A DNA stretch of 64,000 nt, taken from positions 124,001 to 188,000 of the forward strand of contig NZ_CAOJCM010000006.1 of NCBI RefSeq assembly GCF_948329825.1, written 5' to 3'. Within the stretch, counting starts at the first letter, position 1. Each line of letters starts with the position of its first letter. Source of the DNA: Paenibacillus sp. JJ-100. Its GTDB lineage: Bacteria; Bacillota; Bacilli; Paenibacillales; Paenibacillaceae. Made by a program: the position numbers and the translations under genes. Positions 63,333 to 64,000 of the stretch are shown here, one piece after another. Below the pieces are notes generated by a model that saw only the letters and a program-made list of their open reading frames with translations, was not told the DNA's origin and searched no databases.

Positions 63333-64000
63333 TCAGCTCGCGCAGGAATCGCATTCCTCGATCGTTAATGCACGGCTTCGAACATAATAAGTGGATTTCA
63401 TACCGGCTCTCCAAGCATGCAGATGCAGTTCCAAGAACTCGGTCGCCTTAATATCCGGTCGAACATACAGGTTGAAGCTTTGACCCTGGTCAACGTGACG
63501 TTGACGGGCAGCCGCCATGTTGATGGAAGCATGCTGATCGACCATAAATGCCGTCTTGTAGTACCAGATCGTTTTATCAGACAGATCCGGTGCCGGGTTG
63601 GCAATTTTGTATGTTGTTTTCTCTTCATAGGACAACAGCTCATAGAGCGGGTCAATACTTGCTGTTGAACCAGCAATAATGGAAGTGGAGCCGTTCGGTG
63701 CGATAGCAAACATCCAGGCGTTACGTACACCATTTTGTTTAACCTGCGCTTGCAGTTCTTTCCACTGTTCTGTTGTTACGTATTTTCCAACGCGCTCGCC
63801 TGTCGTGTAATCGCGTTGGTCGAAGTAATGACCGCTCTCCCAGTCAGAGCCTTTAAACTTCGGATAATGCCCTTTTTCTTTGGACAACTCCATGCTTGCT
63901 TGAACGAGCAGGTAGTTAATCTTTTCATACAGGTTATCATTATATGTCACAGCTTCTTCGGATTCCCAACGAATGCCTTCGAGAGCAAGCAGGTGATGCA
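63333..64000 (-). CDS. nrdA: Class I ribonucleotide reductase alpha subunit (C-terminal part)
   Basis: The frame stays open to the window edge, so the gene begins beyond 64000; the GTG at 63950 is internal. Reduces ribonucleoside diphosphates. Seen: 'APNGSTSIIAGSTASIDPLY' and 'YYKTAFMVDQHASINMAAAR' (radical Tyr pair region), and the redox C-terminus 'EECDSCAS' that passes electrons from thioredoxin-like donors. 222 residues visible. Followed by a hairpin and the beta gene. Confidence 0.93.
   Translation of the reverse strand, partial: HHLLALEGIRWESEEAVTYNDNLYEKINYLLVQASMELSKEKGHYPKFKGSDWESGHYFDQRDYTTGERVGKYVTTEQWKELQAQVKQNGVRNAWMFAIAPNGSTSIIAGSTASIDPLYELLSYEEKTTYKIANPAPDLSDKTIWYYKTAFMVDQHASINMAAARQRHVDQGQSFNLYVRPDIKATEFLELHLHAWRAGMKSTYYVRSRALTIEECDSCAS

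Noticed and set aside
1-64000. tRNA, rRNA, CRISPR arrays, transposase or integrase genes
   Set aside because: None was seen on reading both strands; the ECF-ABC block has repeat flanks but no recognisable recombinase.

Overview
The window looks like the chromosome of a low-to-medium GC, spore-forming, motile Gram-positive bacterium, most likely a Paenibacillus. The support is Shine-Dalgarno-rich starts (many GTG/TTG), lipobox lipoproteins, an SLH-domain protein, a PL11 rhamnogalacturonan lyase, a GH13_20 neopullulanase-type enzyme, FosB, CcdC and a Pst system like that of Bacillales. Genus is inferred from protein character only; no rRNA or tRNA is present.

Layout. 1-5762: the 3' end of a secreted LysM nucleotidase, an EAL phosphodiesterase, a methyl-accepting chemotaxis protein with a sigma-D-type promoter, and an ArsB/NhaD-type permease. 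6170-9938: the pstSCAB phosphate operon behind PhoP-like direct repeats. 10040-14960: an island-like block holding an ECF sigma factor, a membrane protein, an ABC ATPase and two ABC-2 permeases, all on the minus strand, with an ECF-type promoter and bracketed by inverted copies of a short repeat. 15172-18489: two-component system plus lipoprotein. 18709-20780: tandem glycine riboswitch, terminator, then sdaAB-sdaAA. 20921-22681: GH13 enzyme. 22955-27664: second two-component system with a lantibiotic-immunity-like ABC transporter (ATPase plus two permeases) preceded by 11-bp-phased direct repeats. 27969-34378: hybrid histidine kinase, LDH-family dehydrogenase, MerR-like coiled-coil protein, Hanks-type kinase variant and a small Ser/Lys/Tyr-rich protein convergent with it. 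34588-40728: methionine aminopeptidase, MDR oxidoreductase, CcdC, an MBL-TetR pair with twin operators, an Rrf2 regulator with a palindromic promoter, and a nitroreductase. 41084-44877: SLH protein, AraC regulator and PL11 lyase. 45024-48846: sulfate uptake (binding protein, CysT, CysW, YezD-like) behind a long structured leader. 49130-53454: membrane protein, acetyltransferase, NAD(P)-binding protein and the Nnr repair enzyme. 53643-56454: BMP lipoprotein and chemoreceptor operon with a sigma-D-type promoter. 56807-60233: SDR, FosB and an S9 peptidase. 60542-61915: a TPR-SUKH-Imm51-like fusion. 62143-64000: class I ribonucleotide reductase, with the alpha subunit cut by the window end.

Themes. 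Nutrient uptake (phosphate, sulfate), plant polysaccharide use, chemotaxis and envelope-stress or antibiotic defence dominate. Most intergenic regions carry clear intrinsic terminators. The most interesting parts are the repeat-bracketed ECF-ABC block, the structured leader of the sulfate operon, the glycine riboswitch on serine deaminase, and the polyimmunity-like fusion protein. All family assignments were made by reading motifs, without database searches.
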